Positions 1 through 7,843 of a DNA stretch of 19,749 nt are shown here, in pieces. Positions within the stretch are counted from its first letter, which is position 1. The number at the start of each line of letters is the position of its first letter. The DNA lies in assembly GCA_946630765.1 (NCBI GenBank), contig CAMOZF010000003.1:1-19749 (forward strand), read 5' to 3'. Made by a program: the position numbers and the translations under genes. This DNA comes from an uncultured Lachnospiraceae bacterium. GTDB taxonomy: Bacteria; Bacillota_A; Clostridia; Lachnospirales; Lachnospiraceae. The notes under the pieces are model-generated. The model was given only the letters and a program-made list of their open reading frames with translations. It was not told the DNA's origin and ran no database searches.

Positions 1-1
1 T

Positions 2-2281
2 AAATACCATCCGCACGGCGACAGCTCGATCTACGGTGCGCTGGTGTACCTTGCGCAGTCCTGGAATACGCACTATCCTTTGGTGGACGGACACGGAAAC
101 TTCGGTTCCGTCGACGGAGACGGTGCGGCGGCCATGCGTTACACCGAAGCCAGACTCAGCAAGATCAGTATGGAACTTCTGGCCGATCTGAATAAAGATA
201 CGGTGGATTTTGTTCCGAACTTTGATGAAACGGAAAAGGAACCGACGATCCTTCCTTCACGTTTCCCGAATCTTCTCGTGAACGGTACGCAGGGCATTGC
301 CGTCGGTATGGCGACCAATATTCCGCCCCATAACCTGAGAGAAACGATCGCGGCCGTCGTGAAAATTATCGACAACCGCGTGCAGGAGGGCCGGGAGACC
401 TCGATCGAGGAAATCATGGAGATCATCAAGGGGCCAGATTTCCCGACCGGCGCGCAGATCATCGGACACCGCGGCATCGAGCAGGCCTACCGTACCGGAA
501 GAGGCAAGCTTCGTGTGCGTTCTGTCTGCCGGATCGAGCCGATGGACAACGGCAAGAACATGATCATCGTGTCCGAAATTCCGTACCTTGTAAATAAGCA
601 GCGCCTGATCGAGAAGATCGCAGATCTGCACAAGGATAAAAAGGTCGACGGAATGACCGCGATCCGTGATGAAACCACGAGTCGTGAAGGTACGAGAATC
701 GTCATCGAGCTTCGCCGGGACGTCAACCCGAACGTCGTGCTGAATCAGCTGTACAAGCATTCTCAGCTCGAGGATACCTACGGCGTGATTATGCTGGCTT
801 TAGTCAACGGCGAGCCGAAGATCATGAGCATCAAGACGATGCTCGAGGTTTACCTCCGTCATCAGGAGGACGTGGTCACGCGGCGTACAAAATACGACCT
901 GAAGCGGGCGGAGGAACGCGCGCACATTATTGAAGGTCTTCTGATCGCGCTCGATCATATCGACGAAGTGATCCGGATAATCCGCGCCGCGGCGAATGTT
1001 GCGGAAGCGAAGCTGAAGCTCTCCGAGCGTTTCGGACTTTCGGACGCACAGGCACAGGCCATTGTCGACATGCGTCTTCGTGCACTGACAGGTCTCGAAA
1101 GAAGCCGGCTCGAGGAAGAATACGCGGAGCTTGAGAAGACGATCGCAAGACTTCGCGCGATTCTCGGCGACGAAAATCTTCTCCTCGGCGTGATCCGTGA
1201 CGAGATCAGCGTCATTGCGGAGAAGTACGGCGATGACCGCAAAACGGCCATTTTACCGGATGAGGATGAAATTGTCGACGAGGATCTGATTGCCGATGAG
1301 AGCACGGTCGTTGCGATGACCAAGCTCGGCTATATCAAGAGGATGTCCCTTGACAACTTCAAGGCGCAGAACCGCGGCGGACGCGGCATCCGCGGCATGC
1401 AGGTCATCGACGACGACTACACGACAGATCTTCAGATGACCGGTACGAAGGACAATATCATGTTCTTCACCAACCAGGGCCGTGTCTATATGCTGAAGGT
1501 TTACGAGATTCCGGAGTCCGCAAGGACCTCCAGAGGAACGCCGGTGATCAACCTTCTACAGCTGCAGCCGGAGGAGAAGGTCACGCAGGTCATTACCGCG
1601 AAGGGACTGAATGAGGATTCGTTCATCCTGATGGCGACAAGAAACGGCACCATCAAGAAGACGCCGGCATCCGAGTACCGCAACGTTCGTAAGACCGGAC
1701 TCCTTGCGATCACGCTTCGTGAGGACGATGAACTGATCGGCGTCAAGAATACGCTCGGAAATGAACGCGTGCTTCTTGTGACAAAGCAGGGCAATACGAT
1801 CTGCTTCGATGAAAAGGATGTCCGGATCTGCGGACGTACCTCGATCGGTGTGCGCGGCATGAAGCTCACGAACGACGATGAAGTCGTTTCGATGGAGATC
1901 GAGGAAAATGACCGGGATGTCTTATTTGTCTCGGAATACGGTCTCGGAAAGCGGACTGCCTTCTCTGATTTCAATACGCAGAGCCGCGGCGGAAAGGGCG
2001 CAAGAGGCTATAAGATCACGGAAAAGACCGGTCTGATTGTCGGAACCGAATGTGTATACCCGGACGAAGAGATCATGATCATTACGACAGAGGGCATCAT
2101 CATCCGGACGCCGGTCAGTGCGATTCCGGTACTCAGTAAGACCACGAGCGGCGTGAAGCTGATTAATATCGACAAGGAAAGCGACGCGAAGGTTGCCAGC
2201 TTCACCGTGGTTACGGAAGAAAGCGAGGATGAGGAGGACAATGCCTCTTCTGAAGAAGCGCCTTCCGACAGTGAAGAATAA
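2..2281 (+). CDS. gyrA: DNA gyrase subunit A, 5' end missing
   Basis: Breakage-reunion subunit of the type II topoisomerase that negatively supercoils DNA with GyrB in the cytoplasm. The frame is open from the window edge, so roughly the first 80-90 residues are missing. Visible landmarks are the quinolone-resistance segment [10 protein letters not shown] (bases 8-37), the catalytic tyrosine in AAMRYTE (codon 140-142), and [20 protein letters not shown]. Then come the coiled-coil/C-gate region ending near [14 protein letters not shown] and a beta-propeller C-terminal domain. The GyrA box QNRGGRG at 1367-1387 identifies gyrase rather than topoisomerase IV ParC. The protein ends in an acidic Glu/Asp/Ser tail, and a terminator follows directly. 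One oddity is Gly where Asp or Glu usually stands in the resistance segment (codon 35-37, equivalent to E. coli Asp87). The identification is very secure. Confidence 0.98.
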   Translation, partial: KYHPHGDSSIYGALVYLAQSWNTHYPLVDGHGNFGSVDGDGAAAMRYTEARLSKISMELLADLNKDTVDFVPNFDETEKEPTILPSRFPNLLVNGTQGIAVGMATNIPPHNLRETIAAVVKIIDNRVQEGRETSIEEIMEIIKGPDFPTGAQIIGHRGIEQAYRTGRGKLRVRSVCRIEPMDNGKNMIIVSEIPYLVNKQRLIEKIADLHKDKKVDGMTAIRDETTSREGTRIVIELRRDVNPNVVLNQLYKHSQLEDTYGVIMLALVNGEPKIMSIKTMLEVYLRHQEDVVTRRTKYDLKRAEERAHIIEGLLIALDHIDEVIRIIRAAANVAEAKLKLSERFGLSDAQAQAIVDMRLRALTGLERSRLEEEYAELEKTIARLRAILGDENLLLGVIRDEISVIAEKYGDDRKTAILPDEDEIVDEDLIADESTVVAMTKLGYIKRMSLDNFKAQNRGGRGIRGMQVIDDDYTTDLQMTGTKDNIMFFTNQGRVYMLKVYEIPESARTSRGTPVINLLQLQPEEKVTQVITAKGLNEDSFILMATRNGTIKKTPASEYRNVRKTGLLAITLREDDELIGVKNTLGNERVLLVTKQGNTICFDEKDVRICGRTSIGVRGMKLTNDDEVVSMEIEENDRDVLFVSEYGLGKRTAFSDFNTQSRGGKGARGYKITEKTGLIVGTECVYPDEEIMIITTEGIIIRTPVSAIPVLSKTTSGVKLINIDKESDAKVASFTVVTEESEDEEDNASSEEAPSDSEE

Positions 2282-2298
2282 TATATAATTTTAAAAGG

Positions 2299-2338
2299 AT
2301 TCGGGGATGAAGCACGTTTCATCCCCGAATTCTTTTGT
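2299..2338 (+). terminator. Rho-independent terminator of gyrA
   Basis: A perfect 13-bp inverted repeat has left arm ATTCGGGGATGAA (2299-2311) and right arm TTCATCCCCGAAT (2318-2330), with a 6-base loop. It is followed by the T-rich stretch TCTTTTGTT. It lies 17 bases after the gyrA stop codon and insulates the next operon. Confidence 0.92.
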
Positions 2339-2451
2339 TAGTCTTCGGAAAAGTGCTTTCCTGTGCCAGGCATTTCCCCGGTGGATGCTTTTGTCAGCAA
2401 ATACTTCAGAAATACGGACAAATAATGCCCGTTTTCTTCACGGAAAAGGAC

Positions 2452-2480
2452 TGGATGTTTTCCTGATCTTCTGGTACAAT
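2452..2480 (+). promoter_or_regulatory. Promoter of the pgmB-thuA-thrH operon (predicted)
   Basis: An extended -10 element TGG-TACAAT (hexamer 2475-2480) lies 35 bases before the pgmB ATG. A weak -35 (TGGATG, 2452-2457) stands 17 bases upstream of the hexamer. The 233-base gap between gyrA and pgmB otherwise holds only the terminator and a GGAGGAAG ribosome binding site (about 2503-2510). I see no riboswitch-like structure in it. Confidence 0.6.
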
Positions 2481-2514
2481 AGATACAGCTTTACAGATTT
2501 ACGGAGGAAGTAGT

Positions 2515-3156
2515 ATGAGTTTAAAGGCAGTGATATTTGATCTGGACGGGGTGATCTGCTTTACCGACAAGTTTCATTACCAGGCCTGGAAGAAAATGGC
2601 TGATCAGATGGGCATCTATTTTGATGAAGTGATTAATAACCGTCTTCGCGGGGTAAGCCGCATGGCCTCTCTCGAAATTATTCTGGAAAGATATGAAGGC
2701 GAACCGCTTTCGGAGGAAAAGAAGGAGGCCCTTGCCGCATTCAAGAACGACCAGTACCGGCAGCTTCTTGAGACCATGACGCCTGCGGACTGCTCGCAGG
2801 AGGTCAGAGATACGCTGAATGAGCTTCGCGCCAGAGGATATCTTCTTGCGATCGGCTCTTCTTCGAAAAACACGCCCCTGATTCTTCGGCAGATCGGGCT
2901 TTCCGACTTTTTCGACGCAATTTCCGACGGCAACAACATTACGCACAGCAAGCCCGATCCGGAGGTCTTTGTCAAGGCCGCGGATATGCTCGGCGTGCCG
3001 TATGAGGAGTGCCTGGTTGTCGAGGACGCGGAAGCCGGAATCGATGCCGGAAACGGCGGCGGCATGAAGACCGCGGCGATCGGCGACGCGGTGAACTGCC
3101 ATAAGGCGGATTACGAGATTGACAGTTTTTCCGCGCTTCTGGACATCTGTCAGTAA
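2515..3156 (+). CDS. pgmB: Beta-phosphoglucomutase (HAD superfamily)
   Basis: Cytosolic enzyme expected to interconvert beta-glucose 1-phosphate and glucose 6-phosphate, the step after inverting disaccharide phosphorylases such as maltose or trehalose phosphorylase. The protein has 213 residues, close to the family length of about 220. HAD motif I is FDLDGV, with nucleophile Asp9 and acid/base Asp11. His21 in the cap linker, the cap motif GVSR (Arg49), the motif II region GSSSKN (114-119), Lys146 in HSKPDPEVF and the Mg-binding Glu170/Asp171 in VVEDAEAG all match the Lactococcus lactis enzyme pattern. The ATG follows GGAGGAAG at good spacing. It is first in a three-gene operon. No phosphorylase gene lies in the window, so the in vivo sugar phosphate is uncertain, and a related sugar-phosphate mutase or phosphatase is possible. 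Confidence 0.88.
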   Translation: MSLKAVIFDLDGVICFTDKFHYQAWKKMADQMGIYFDEVINNRLRGVSRMASLEIILERYEGEPLSEEKKEALAAFKNDQYRQLLETMTPADCSQEVRDTLNELRARGYLLAIGSSSKNTPLILRQIGLSDFFDAISDGNNITHSKPDPEVFVKAADMLGVPYEECLVVEDAEAGIDAGNGGGMKTAAIGDAVNCHKADYEIDSFSALLDICQ

Positions 3157-3180
3157 ACTGCGCAGCAGAAGGAGGGTGCT

Positions 3181-3900
3181 ATGAAGATAACTGTTTGGAA
3201 TGAATATGTTCATGAGAAGCTGGAGGAGAAGGTTCGCGAGATCTATCCGCAGGGAATTCACAACTGCATTAAGGATTTTCTTGTGAAAAACGGATTTTCG
3301 GAGGTGCGCACGGCGACGCTGGAGGAGCCGGAGCACGGCCTGACACAGGAGGTTCTTGACGATACCGACGTCCTTTTCTGGTGGGGACATATGCGCCACA
3401 ATGACGTCAGTGACGAAGTGGTGGAGCGCGTGTTCCAGCGGGTTCAGGACGGCATGGGACTGATCGTGCTGCATTCCGGCCATGAGTCCAAGCTTTTCAA
3501 GAAGCTGATGGGGACGAATTCCGGACAGCTTCGCTGGCGTGAAAATGGCGAGACGGAAATCATGTGGAATATCCGTCCGGATCATCCGATCATGCAGGGC
3601 GTCGGAACGCGCGTGGTCATTCCCCACGAGGAGACCTACGGCGAATTCTTCCGCATCCCGGATCCGGATGAGCTGCTGATGATCAGCTGGTTCAGCGGCG
3701 GAGAGGTGTTCCGTTCGGCACTGACATTCCACCGGGGCGCCGGCAGGATCTTCTACTTTAAGCCGGGTCACGAGACCTACCCGATCTACCATATGCCTGA
3801 GGTGCAGCGGATTCTCTGCAACGCCGCGAAATGGGCATACAACCCCGAAGCGATGAGCATCGGTTACGGACATTTCCCGGTCCCGCCGATTGAAGAGTAA
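3181..3900 (+). CDS. ThuA-family (trehalose utilisation-like) protein
   Basis: A 239-residue member of the ThuA family, which adopts a class I glutamine-amidotransferase-like fold. In rhizobia ThuA works with the oxidoreductase ThuB in trehalose/disaccharide catabolism through 3-keto sugars; the exact reaction of this clostridial branch is not established. Family landmarks are the N-terminal strand ITVWNEY (3-9), [12 protein letters not shown] (63-74), [12 protein letters not shown] (93-104) at the position of the amidotransferase nucleophile elbow but without Cys, [20 protein letters not shown], and a C-terminal FKPGHETYP with a conserved His. No signal peptide is visible, so it should be cytosolic. 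The start is ATG after AGGAGGGTGCT, 24 bases past pgmB, so the two are almost certainly co-transcribed. No ThuB-like dehydrogenase is nearby. Confidence 0.85.
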   Translation: MKITVWNEYVHEKLEEKVREIYPQGIHNCIKDFLVKNGFSEVRTATLEEPEHGLTQEVLDDTDVLFWWGHMRHNDVSDEVVERVFQRVQDGMGLIVLHSGHESKLFKKLMGTNSGQLRWRENGETEIMWNIRPDHPIMQGVGTRVVIPHEETYGEFFRIPDPDELLMISWFSGGEVFRSALTFHRGAGRIFYFKPGHETYPIYHMPEVQRILCNAAKWAYNPEAMSIGYGHFPVPPIEE

Positions 3901-3926
3901 ACGACAAAGACTGGAAGGAGAACGCT

Positions 3927-4526
3927 ATGAATATTGTCTGTCTGGATATGGAAGGCGTACTGACGCCGGAAATATGGATCGCTTTTTCGGAGGCCACCGG
4001 GATTCCGGAGCTGAGAAGGACGACAAGGGACGAGCCGGACTATGATAAACTGATGAAATTCCGGATCGGTGTTTTAAAGGAACACGGACTGGGTCTTCGA
4101 CAGATTCAGGACGTCATCGCGACGATTGATCCGCTGCCGGGCGCAAAGGAGTTCCTGGATGAGCTGAGAAGCATGACGCAGGTTTTGGTGCTCTCCGATA
4201 CCTTTGAACAGTTCGCGATGCCGCTGATCAAGAAGCTCGGCTATCCGACGCTTTTCTGCAACACGCTTCAGGTCGCGGAGAGCGGAGAGATCACCGGCTT
4301 TACGATGCGCGTCCAGAAATCCAAGCTGACAACCGTCAAGGCGCTTCAGTCGATCGGTTTCGAAACCATTGCCGCGGGCGACAGCTTCAATGACCTTGAC
4401 ATGATTCTCGCCAGCAAGGCCGGCTTCCTGTTCCGTTCCACCGAGGCCATCAAGGCCGCGCATCCGGAGCTTCCGGCATTTGAGGAGTTCCCGGAATTCC
4501 TGCAGGCAATTAAAAATGTACTGTAA
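3927..4526 (+). CDS. thrH: ThrH-type HAD phosphatase (phosphoserine phosphatase / homoserine phosphotransferase)
   Basis: A 199-residue HAD hydrolase very similar in layout to Pseudomonas ThrH, a bifunctional enzyme that dephosphorylates phosphoserine and can pass the phosphate to homoserine. Motif I is CLDMEGVL, with nucleophile Asp7 and Glu9 in place of the second Asp, a ThrH hallmark. TPEIWIAF and the TTRDEPDYD cap follow. Motif II is SDT (90-92), motif III is a Lys around 131-133, and motif IV is GDSFND (151-156). It starts at an ATG behind GGAAGGAG, 26 bases after thuA, and is last in the operon, just before a strong terminator. It would act in the cytosol in serine or threonine synthesis. 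Its pairing with sugar-phosphate genes leaves open a role on another phosphorylated metabolite. Confidence 0.87.
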   Translation: MNIVCLDMEGVLTPEIWIAFSEATGIPELRRTTRDEPDYDKLMKFRIGVLKEHGLGLRQIQDVIATIDPLPGAKEFLDELRSMTQVLVLSDTFEQFAMPLIKKLGYPTLFCNTLQVAESGEITGFTMRVQKSKLTTVKALQSIGFETIAAGDSFNDLDMILASKAGFLFRSTEAIKAAHPELPAFEEFPEFLQAIKNVL

Positions 4527-4541
4527 AACATCAGTCTGTAA

Positions 4542-4573
4542 AAAAGACCGTCGCTTTTATGCGGCGGTCTTTT
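4542..4573. terminator. Bidirectional terminator between convergent operons
   Basis: Left arm AAAAGACCGTCGC (4542-4554) pairs with right arm GCGGCGGTCTTTT (4561-4573), with a single G-T pair and a 6-base loop. A-runs on one side and T-runs on the other let it work for thrH on the plus strand and for the DHHW gene on the minus strand, whose stop codon lies 16 bases away. Confidence 0.9.
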
Positions 4574-4588
4574 ATGTTATCAGCTGGT

Positions 4589-5740
4589 TTACTGCTGATT
4601 TCGAAGGACGGTTTTCAGACTGGTGTCTGTGGAAAGCGTGTTGGCGTTGTAGAGGAAAAGCACCTCGTCAAACTGGCCGGAAATCATCAGCGCATCGATG
4701 TCATCGTAGTAGTAACGCGGGTCGACGACGGTGATATTTTTGTAGGACGGAATCAGGAAGGGAATCAGGCAGTTTGCGTAGGAGTCCTTCAGAATCAGGA
4801 GCTTCCGTTCCGTGTCGGCGCTGGTTTCAATCGTAATCAGCGGATGGTTGCTTCCGAAGAAGACCTGGTAGGGGTCGTCGCCAAGGAGCGCGTCCGTTTC
4901 GTAGCAGCTGGCGGCCTTTGTCAGCGTATCGGCGTAGGTCACGGTGTAGTAGGACTCGTCCTTGAGTTCTTCGGGATAGTCCGGAAGATAGACCTTAATG
5001 GCGTCCGCCGTTTTGGTCTGATAGCCGGACTTTCCGGACAGGGAGCCGAAAAAGTCATTCGTCACGGTGCCGGAATGGAAGGAGACCGGGGAAGAAAGGC
5101 CCATCGCATCGGAGAGCATGCCGTAGGCGATGAAAGCACCGTCGGTCGTCCAGTGATGGTCCGTGCGGTAATAGAGCTGGGTCCGGTCCTTCTCCGAAAG
5201 GAACTTTTCGCGGACATCGACACAGCTGAAGCGCTCGCCGAGCCCCTGATAAAAGGCATCGATATAATCATCCTCCGAACTCATCGGGGCGTTTTTCGGG
5301 AGGAGCTCCGGGTAAATCGCGGGCGCGGTCGGCGCCAGAAGAAAATAGAAGGCGCTGTTTTCGTGGCGGGCGGCAAAGTCCGCCATTTCCCGGATTGTTT
5401 CGTCCATATTTTCCTGATCCGGCCGGTCGAAGCGCTCCATCAGGCTGTCGTCCTTACAGAGATAGACGCCCTGGGACTCGCGGTCGCCGAGGAGCCGTAA
5501 AAGTCCGGTCTTGGCCGTCATAAAGGCATTTCTTGCGGGAAACTGATCCGCAGCGTAGTCCTCCATGCCGTCCATAAAGCTGCCGTCGGTCAGTGTGGAA
5601 AGCGTGAGCGCGGGACGCTTGCTGAGGTTTCGTTTTTCCTGCGAAGAATAGTCCCGCTGCGGCCGCGCGAGAAGGACGACCGAAAGCGCGAGGACGATCA
5701 GTATGAAAGAAAAACCGACATAGCGGTGATACCAGTTCAT
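4589..5740 (-). CDS. DHHW family protein (AlgJ/AlgX-like, glycan O-acylation)
   Basis: A 383-residue membrane-anchored protein. One N-terminal transmembrane segment (about residues 8-25) leads to an outward-facing SGNH/AlgX-like domain. The diagnostic motif is TDHHWT (DHHW at 194-197) in YYRTDHHWTTDGAF, and the candidate nucleophile Ser320 lies in ILKDSYAN. AlgJ/AlgX proteins of this type work with MBOAT transferases to move acyl groups, usually acetyl, onto extracellular polysaccharides. That role fits the adjacent MBOAT gene upstream on the same strand, 12 bases away. The ATG is preceded by AAAAGGAG. The gene is last in its operon. The acceptor glycan cannot be read from the window. Assignment to the family is firm; the acetyltransferase role is inferred. 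Confidence 0.85.
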   Translation of the reverse strand: MNWYHRYVGFSFILIVLALSVVLLARPQRDYSSQEKRNLSKRPALTLSTLTDGSFMDGMEDYAADQFPARNAFMTAKTGLLRLLGDRESQGVYLCKDDSLMERFDRPDQENMDETIREMADFAARHENSAFYFLLAPTAPAIYPELLPKNAPMSSEDDYIDAFYQGLGERFSCVDVREKFLSEKDRTQLYYRTDHHWTTDGAFIAYGMLSDAMGLSSPVSFHSGTVTNDFFGSLSGKSGYQTKTADAIKVYLPDYPEELKDESYYTVTYADTLTKAASCYETDALLGDDPYQVFFGSNHPLITIETSADTERKLLILKDSYANCLIPFLIPSYKNITVVDPRYYYDDIDALMISGQFDEVLFLYNANTLSTDTSLKTVLRNQQ

Positions 5741-5752
5741 TTTATACTCCTT

Positions 5753-7144
5753 TTAGAAGCGGAAGTAGAGGAAAGGATTGTAGTTCTCGGTGACGAGAAA
5801 AGCAATCGACAGGACAAGGATCAATAGAAGAAGCACATAGCCGGTCAGATAGTAGGCCGCGGCCGCACTGCTCTTTTTGAACTTTTCCAGCGGTTTTTTC
5901 AGGATCGGCAGCGAGAAGAAGGCTGCGATCAGAAGAAGGATCCAGTTTCCATTCAGAATGTAGCGCGCCGTTCCGTCAATGAAGCCCTGATCCGCGAAGC
6001 CGAACATTGCGCCAAGCGTCGTCAGAATCTCCGGAAGGGAATTCGCGGAGAAGATGACCCAGCCGATGATCACGAAGATGATCGTGAAGAAGCGGCGGAC
6101 AGGCGACGGAAGCTTCCACTTCAGGAAAACGTATTTCTCCAGAAGCAGAAGGAGTCCGTAGTAAAGGCCCCAGAGGACGAAATTCCAGCTTGCGCCGTGC
6201 CACAGGCCCGTCAGCATCCAGACCAGAAGAATGTTCCGGACGTGCCAGAAGACCTTGACGCGGTTGCCGCCGAGCGGAATATAGACATATTCGCGGAACC
6301 AGGTGCCGAGACTGATGTGCCATCTGCGCCAGAAATCCGTGACGCTTTCTGCGGCGTAGGGATAATTGAAGTTCTCCATGAAGCTGAAGCCGAGCATTTC
6401 GCCAAGACCGATGGCCATATCCGAGTAACCGGAGAAGTCAAAATAGATCTGGAAGGTGTAAGCCAGTGCGCCGGTCCAGGCGGAAACCGTGGAAATCTCC
6501 GCGCCCAGTCCGTGGATACTGTCAAATACCGCGCCGGTCAGGTTCGCGAGGAGCACCTTTTTCCCGAGCCCGATGATGAAACGAACCGCGCCCTTTCCGA
6601 AGCGGGCCATCGACAGCTGCCGCGCGCCCATCTGTTTTTCCACATCCTCGTAGCGCACGATCGGTCCCGCGATCAGCTGCGGGAACATTGTAATGTAGGT
6701 CGCAAACTTCACAATATTTTTCTGGACCGGGAACTTGCCGCGGTACAGATCGATGATGTAGGACAGCGCCTGGAAGGTGTAGAAGCTGATGCCGATCGGA
6801 AGCGCAAGCGTCCGTATCGGAAGGGAGAGATGGAAAATCGAGTTGATATTTTCCATCAGGAAGCCGTAGTATTTGAAGAAGCCGAGAATCAGAAGATTCA
6901 TGACCACGGTAAAGGCGAGAACCTGCTTTTTATAGTCAGGCGCGCGGTCCATCAGAAGACCCATGCCGTAATTCAGAAGGATGCTGTAGAGCATCAGAAT
7001 CACGTAGACCGGCTCTCCCCAGGCGTAAAAGATCAGGCTCGCCAGAAGAAGCACATAGTTTTTGGCCCGCATCGGGACAAGATAGTAAAGGAGAAGGGTC
7101 ATCGGGAGGAACAGAAACAGGAAGGTAACACTCGAAAAGATCAT
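5753..7144 (-). CDS. MBOAT family O-acyltransferase (AlgI/DltB-like)
   Basis: A 463-residue polytopic membrane protein with many hydrophobic segments. The membrane-bound O-acyltransferase core carries WRRWHISLGTWFREYVYIPL (His276) and LTGLWHGASWNF (His316), the two conserved histidines. SFYTFQALSYIIDLYRG and QLIAGPIVRY are typical of the AlgI/DltB branch. The family passes acyl groups from a cytoplasmic donor across the membrane to an extracellular acceptor. The DHHW partner next door favours AlgI-like polysaccharide O-acetylation over DltB-like teichoic acid D-alanylation, and no dltA or dltC is present. It starts at an ATG overlapping the preceding stop codon by four bases (ATGA), with GGGAGGTGAAG as ribosome binding site, so it is translationally coupled to the DUF4358 gene. 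Confidence 0.92.
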   Translation of the reverse strand: MIFSSVTFLFLFLPMTLLLYYLVPMRAKNYVLLLASLIFYAWGEPVYVILMLYSILLNYGMGLLMDRAPDYKKQVLAFTVVMNLLILGFFKYYGFLMENINSIFHLSLPIRTLALPIGISFYTFQALSYIIDLYRGKFPVQKNIVKFATYITMFPQLIAGPIVRYEDVEKQMGARQLSMARFGKGAVRFIIGLGKKVLLANLTGAVFDSIHGLGAEISTVSAWTGALAYTFQIYFDFSGYSDMAIGLGEMLGFSFMENFNYPYAAESVTDFWRRWHISLGTWFREYVYIPLGGNRVKVFWHVRNILLVWMLTGLWHGASWNFVLWGLYYGLLLLLEKYVFLKWKLPSPVRRFFTIIFVIIGWVIFSANSLPEILTTLGAMFGFADQGFIDGTARYILNGNWILLLIAAFFSLPILKKPLEKFKKSSAAAAYYLTGYVLLLLILVLSIAFLVTENYNPFLYFRF

Positions 7145-7623
7145 TTCTTCACCTCCCAGACAGACTGTACGGTTTCAAGAAGCTGATCGGCCTCTCTTCC
7201 GACAATGAACCAGGCATAGGGGCCGGCGGAGCCGGTCCGGGCATGAAGAAGAAGCTCGGTCTGATCCGTGCCGTAACCGTCAAAATTTTTCTTCTGTACA
7301 TCCAGACGGGACTGGAAGGCTTCCGTAACGCCGACGAGTGCCGATTCGTCGCGGCACTTCAGGATCAGAAGCTCCGAAACGGACATCGTATTGTCCGGCG
7401 CAAAGTACAGAACTTCCTCATAATCCGCCGAATTTAAGCCGAAGGCACGCTTCATACGCATGTCGCCGGCTTTTTCCATGCCTGAAAGTTCATGTTTTGA
7501 AAGGATGGCCTCTTCGACAGATGAGAGAGGGACATCGGCAGGGGTTTTACGGTAGAGAAGAAGCGCCATGACTCCGGCAAGCAGGAGAACAGCGAGCGCT
7601 TCGAATAATAAAACTTTTTTCAC
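7141..7623 (-). CDS. DUF4358 domain protein, membrane-anchored
   Basis: A 160-residue protein with one N-terminal transmembrane helix or uncleaved signal (residues about 3-24) and an extracytoplasmic domain resembling DUF4358. The body has a LNSADYEEVLYFAPD stretch, a strand/helix core and Tyr-Gly-Thr-Asp near residue 118. DUF4358 genes are often found next to DHHW and MBOAT genes in Clostridia, as here; no reaction is known. I chose the GTG at 7623 because GAGGAA lies about 9 bases upstream and the nearby ATG (7628) runs into a stop after two codons. It is the first gene of the minus-strand operon and may be an accessory of the O-acylation system. Confidence 0.75.
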   Translation of the reverse strand: MKKVLLFEALAVLLLAGVMALLLYRKTPADVPLSSVEEAILSKHELSGMEKAGDMRMKRAFGLNSADYEEVLYFAPDNTMSVSELLILKCRDESALVGVTEAFQSRLDVQKKNFDGYGTDQTELLLHARTGSAGPYAWFIVGREADQLLETVQSVWEVKK

Positions 7624-7662
7624 TTCATATTTCCTCGAATCATTTCAAGTCAACCGGCGTCT

Positions 7663-7691
7663 ATTTTACCACATTTTAATTAATTAGGAAA
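7663..7691 (-). promoter_or_regulatory. Promoter of the DUF4358-MBOAT-DHHW operon (predicted, weak)
   Basis: On the minus strand a TAAAAT -10 (plus coordinates 7663-7668) lies 39 bases before the GTG start. The region 17 bases upstream reads TTTCCT (7686-7691), a poor -35, and is followed by A/T-rich sequence that could help. The 220-base divergent gap to the tad locus also contains an A/T palindrome near 7706-7719 whose role I cannot assign. Confidence 0.4.
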
Positions 7692-7784
7692 GAGCAGGCG
7701 GGAGAAAAAAATATTTTTTGCCTTTTTTATCAGCGGATATGCCCGATCCGGCATTTTGACACAAAAAGCACCTCGGCCTGTTTC

Positions 7785-7813
7785 TTCTGTTTCCCCGGGT
7801 TTTCTGTTACAAT
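7785..7813 (+). promoter_or_regulatory. Promoter of the tad locus (predicted)
   Basis: Extended -10 element TGT-TACAAT (hexamer 7808-7813) has a weak -35 (TTCTGT, 7785-7790) at 17-base spacing. Transcription would begin near 7820. This rules out the GTG at 7814 as a practical start for the first gene and supports the ATG at 7844, preceded by GGGAG. Confidence 0.5.
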
Positions 7814-7843
7814 GTGCCCATTCAGAAGAAGGGAGTGCGATGG

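Noticed and set aside
2307..2513. Small plus-strand frame between gyrA and pgmB
   Set aside because: It begins inside the gyrA terminator hairpin and spans the pgmB promoter; no ribosome binding site.
2521..3873. Long minus-strand open frame (450 codons) opposite pgmB and thuA
   Set aside because: It runs against two well-recognised plus-strand genes, has no recognisable domain and crosses their intergenic gap; it results from codon bias in a fairly GC-rich sequence.
4559..5500. Plus-strand open frame opposite the DHHW gene
   Set aside because: No family resemblance and no ribosome binding site; the minus-strand DHHW gene accounts for the sequence.
6197..7186. Plus-strand open frame opposite the MBOAT gene
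   Set aside because: Composition is that of an antisense shadow; the MBOAT motifs on the other strand are unmistakable.
7756..7761. Perfect TTGACA as -35 of the tad promoter
   Set aside because: It lies 46 bases from the TACAAT at 7808 and no -10 stands 16-18 bases downstream of it.
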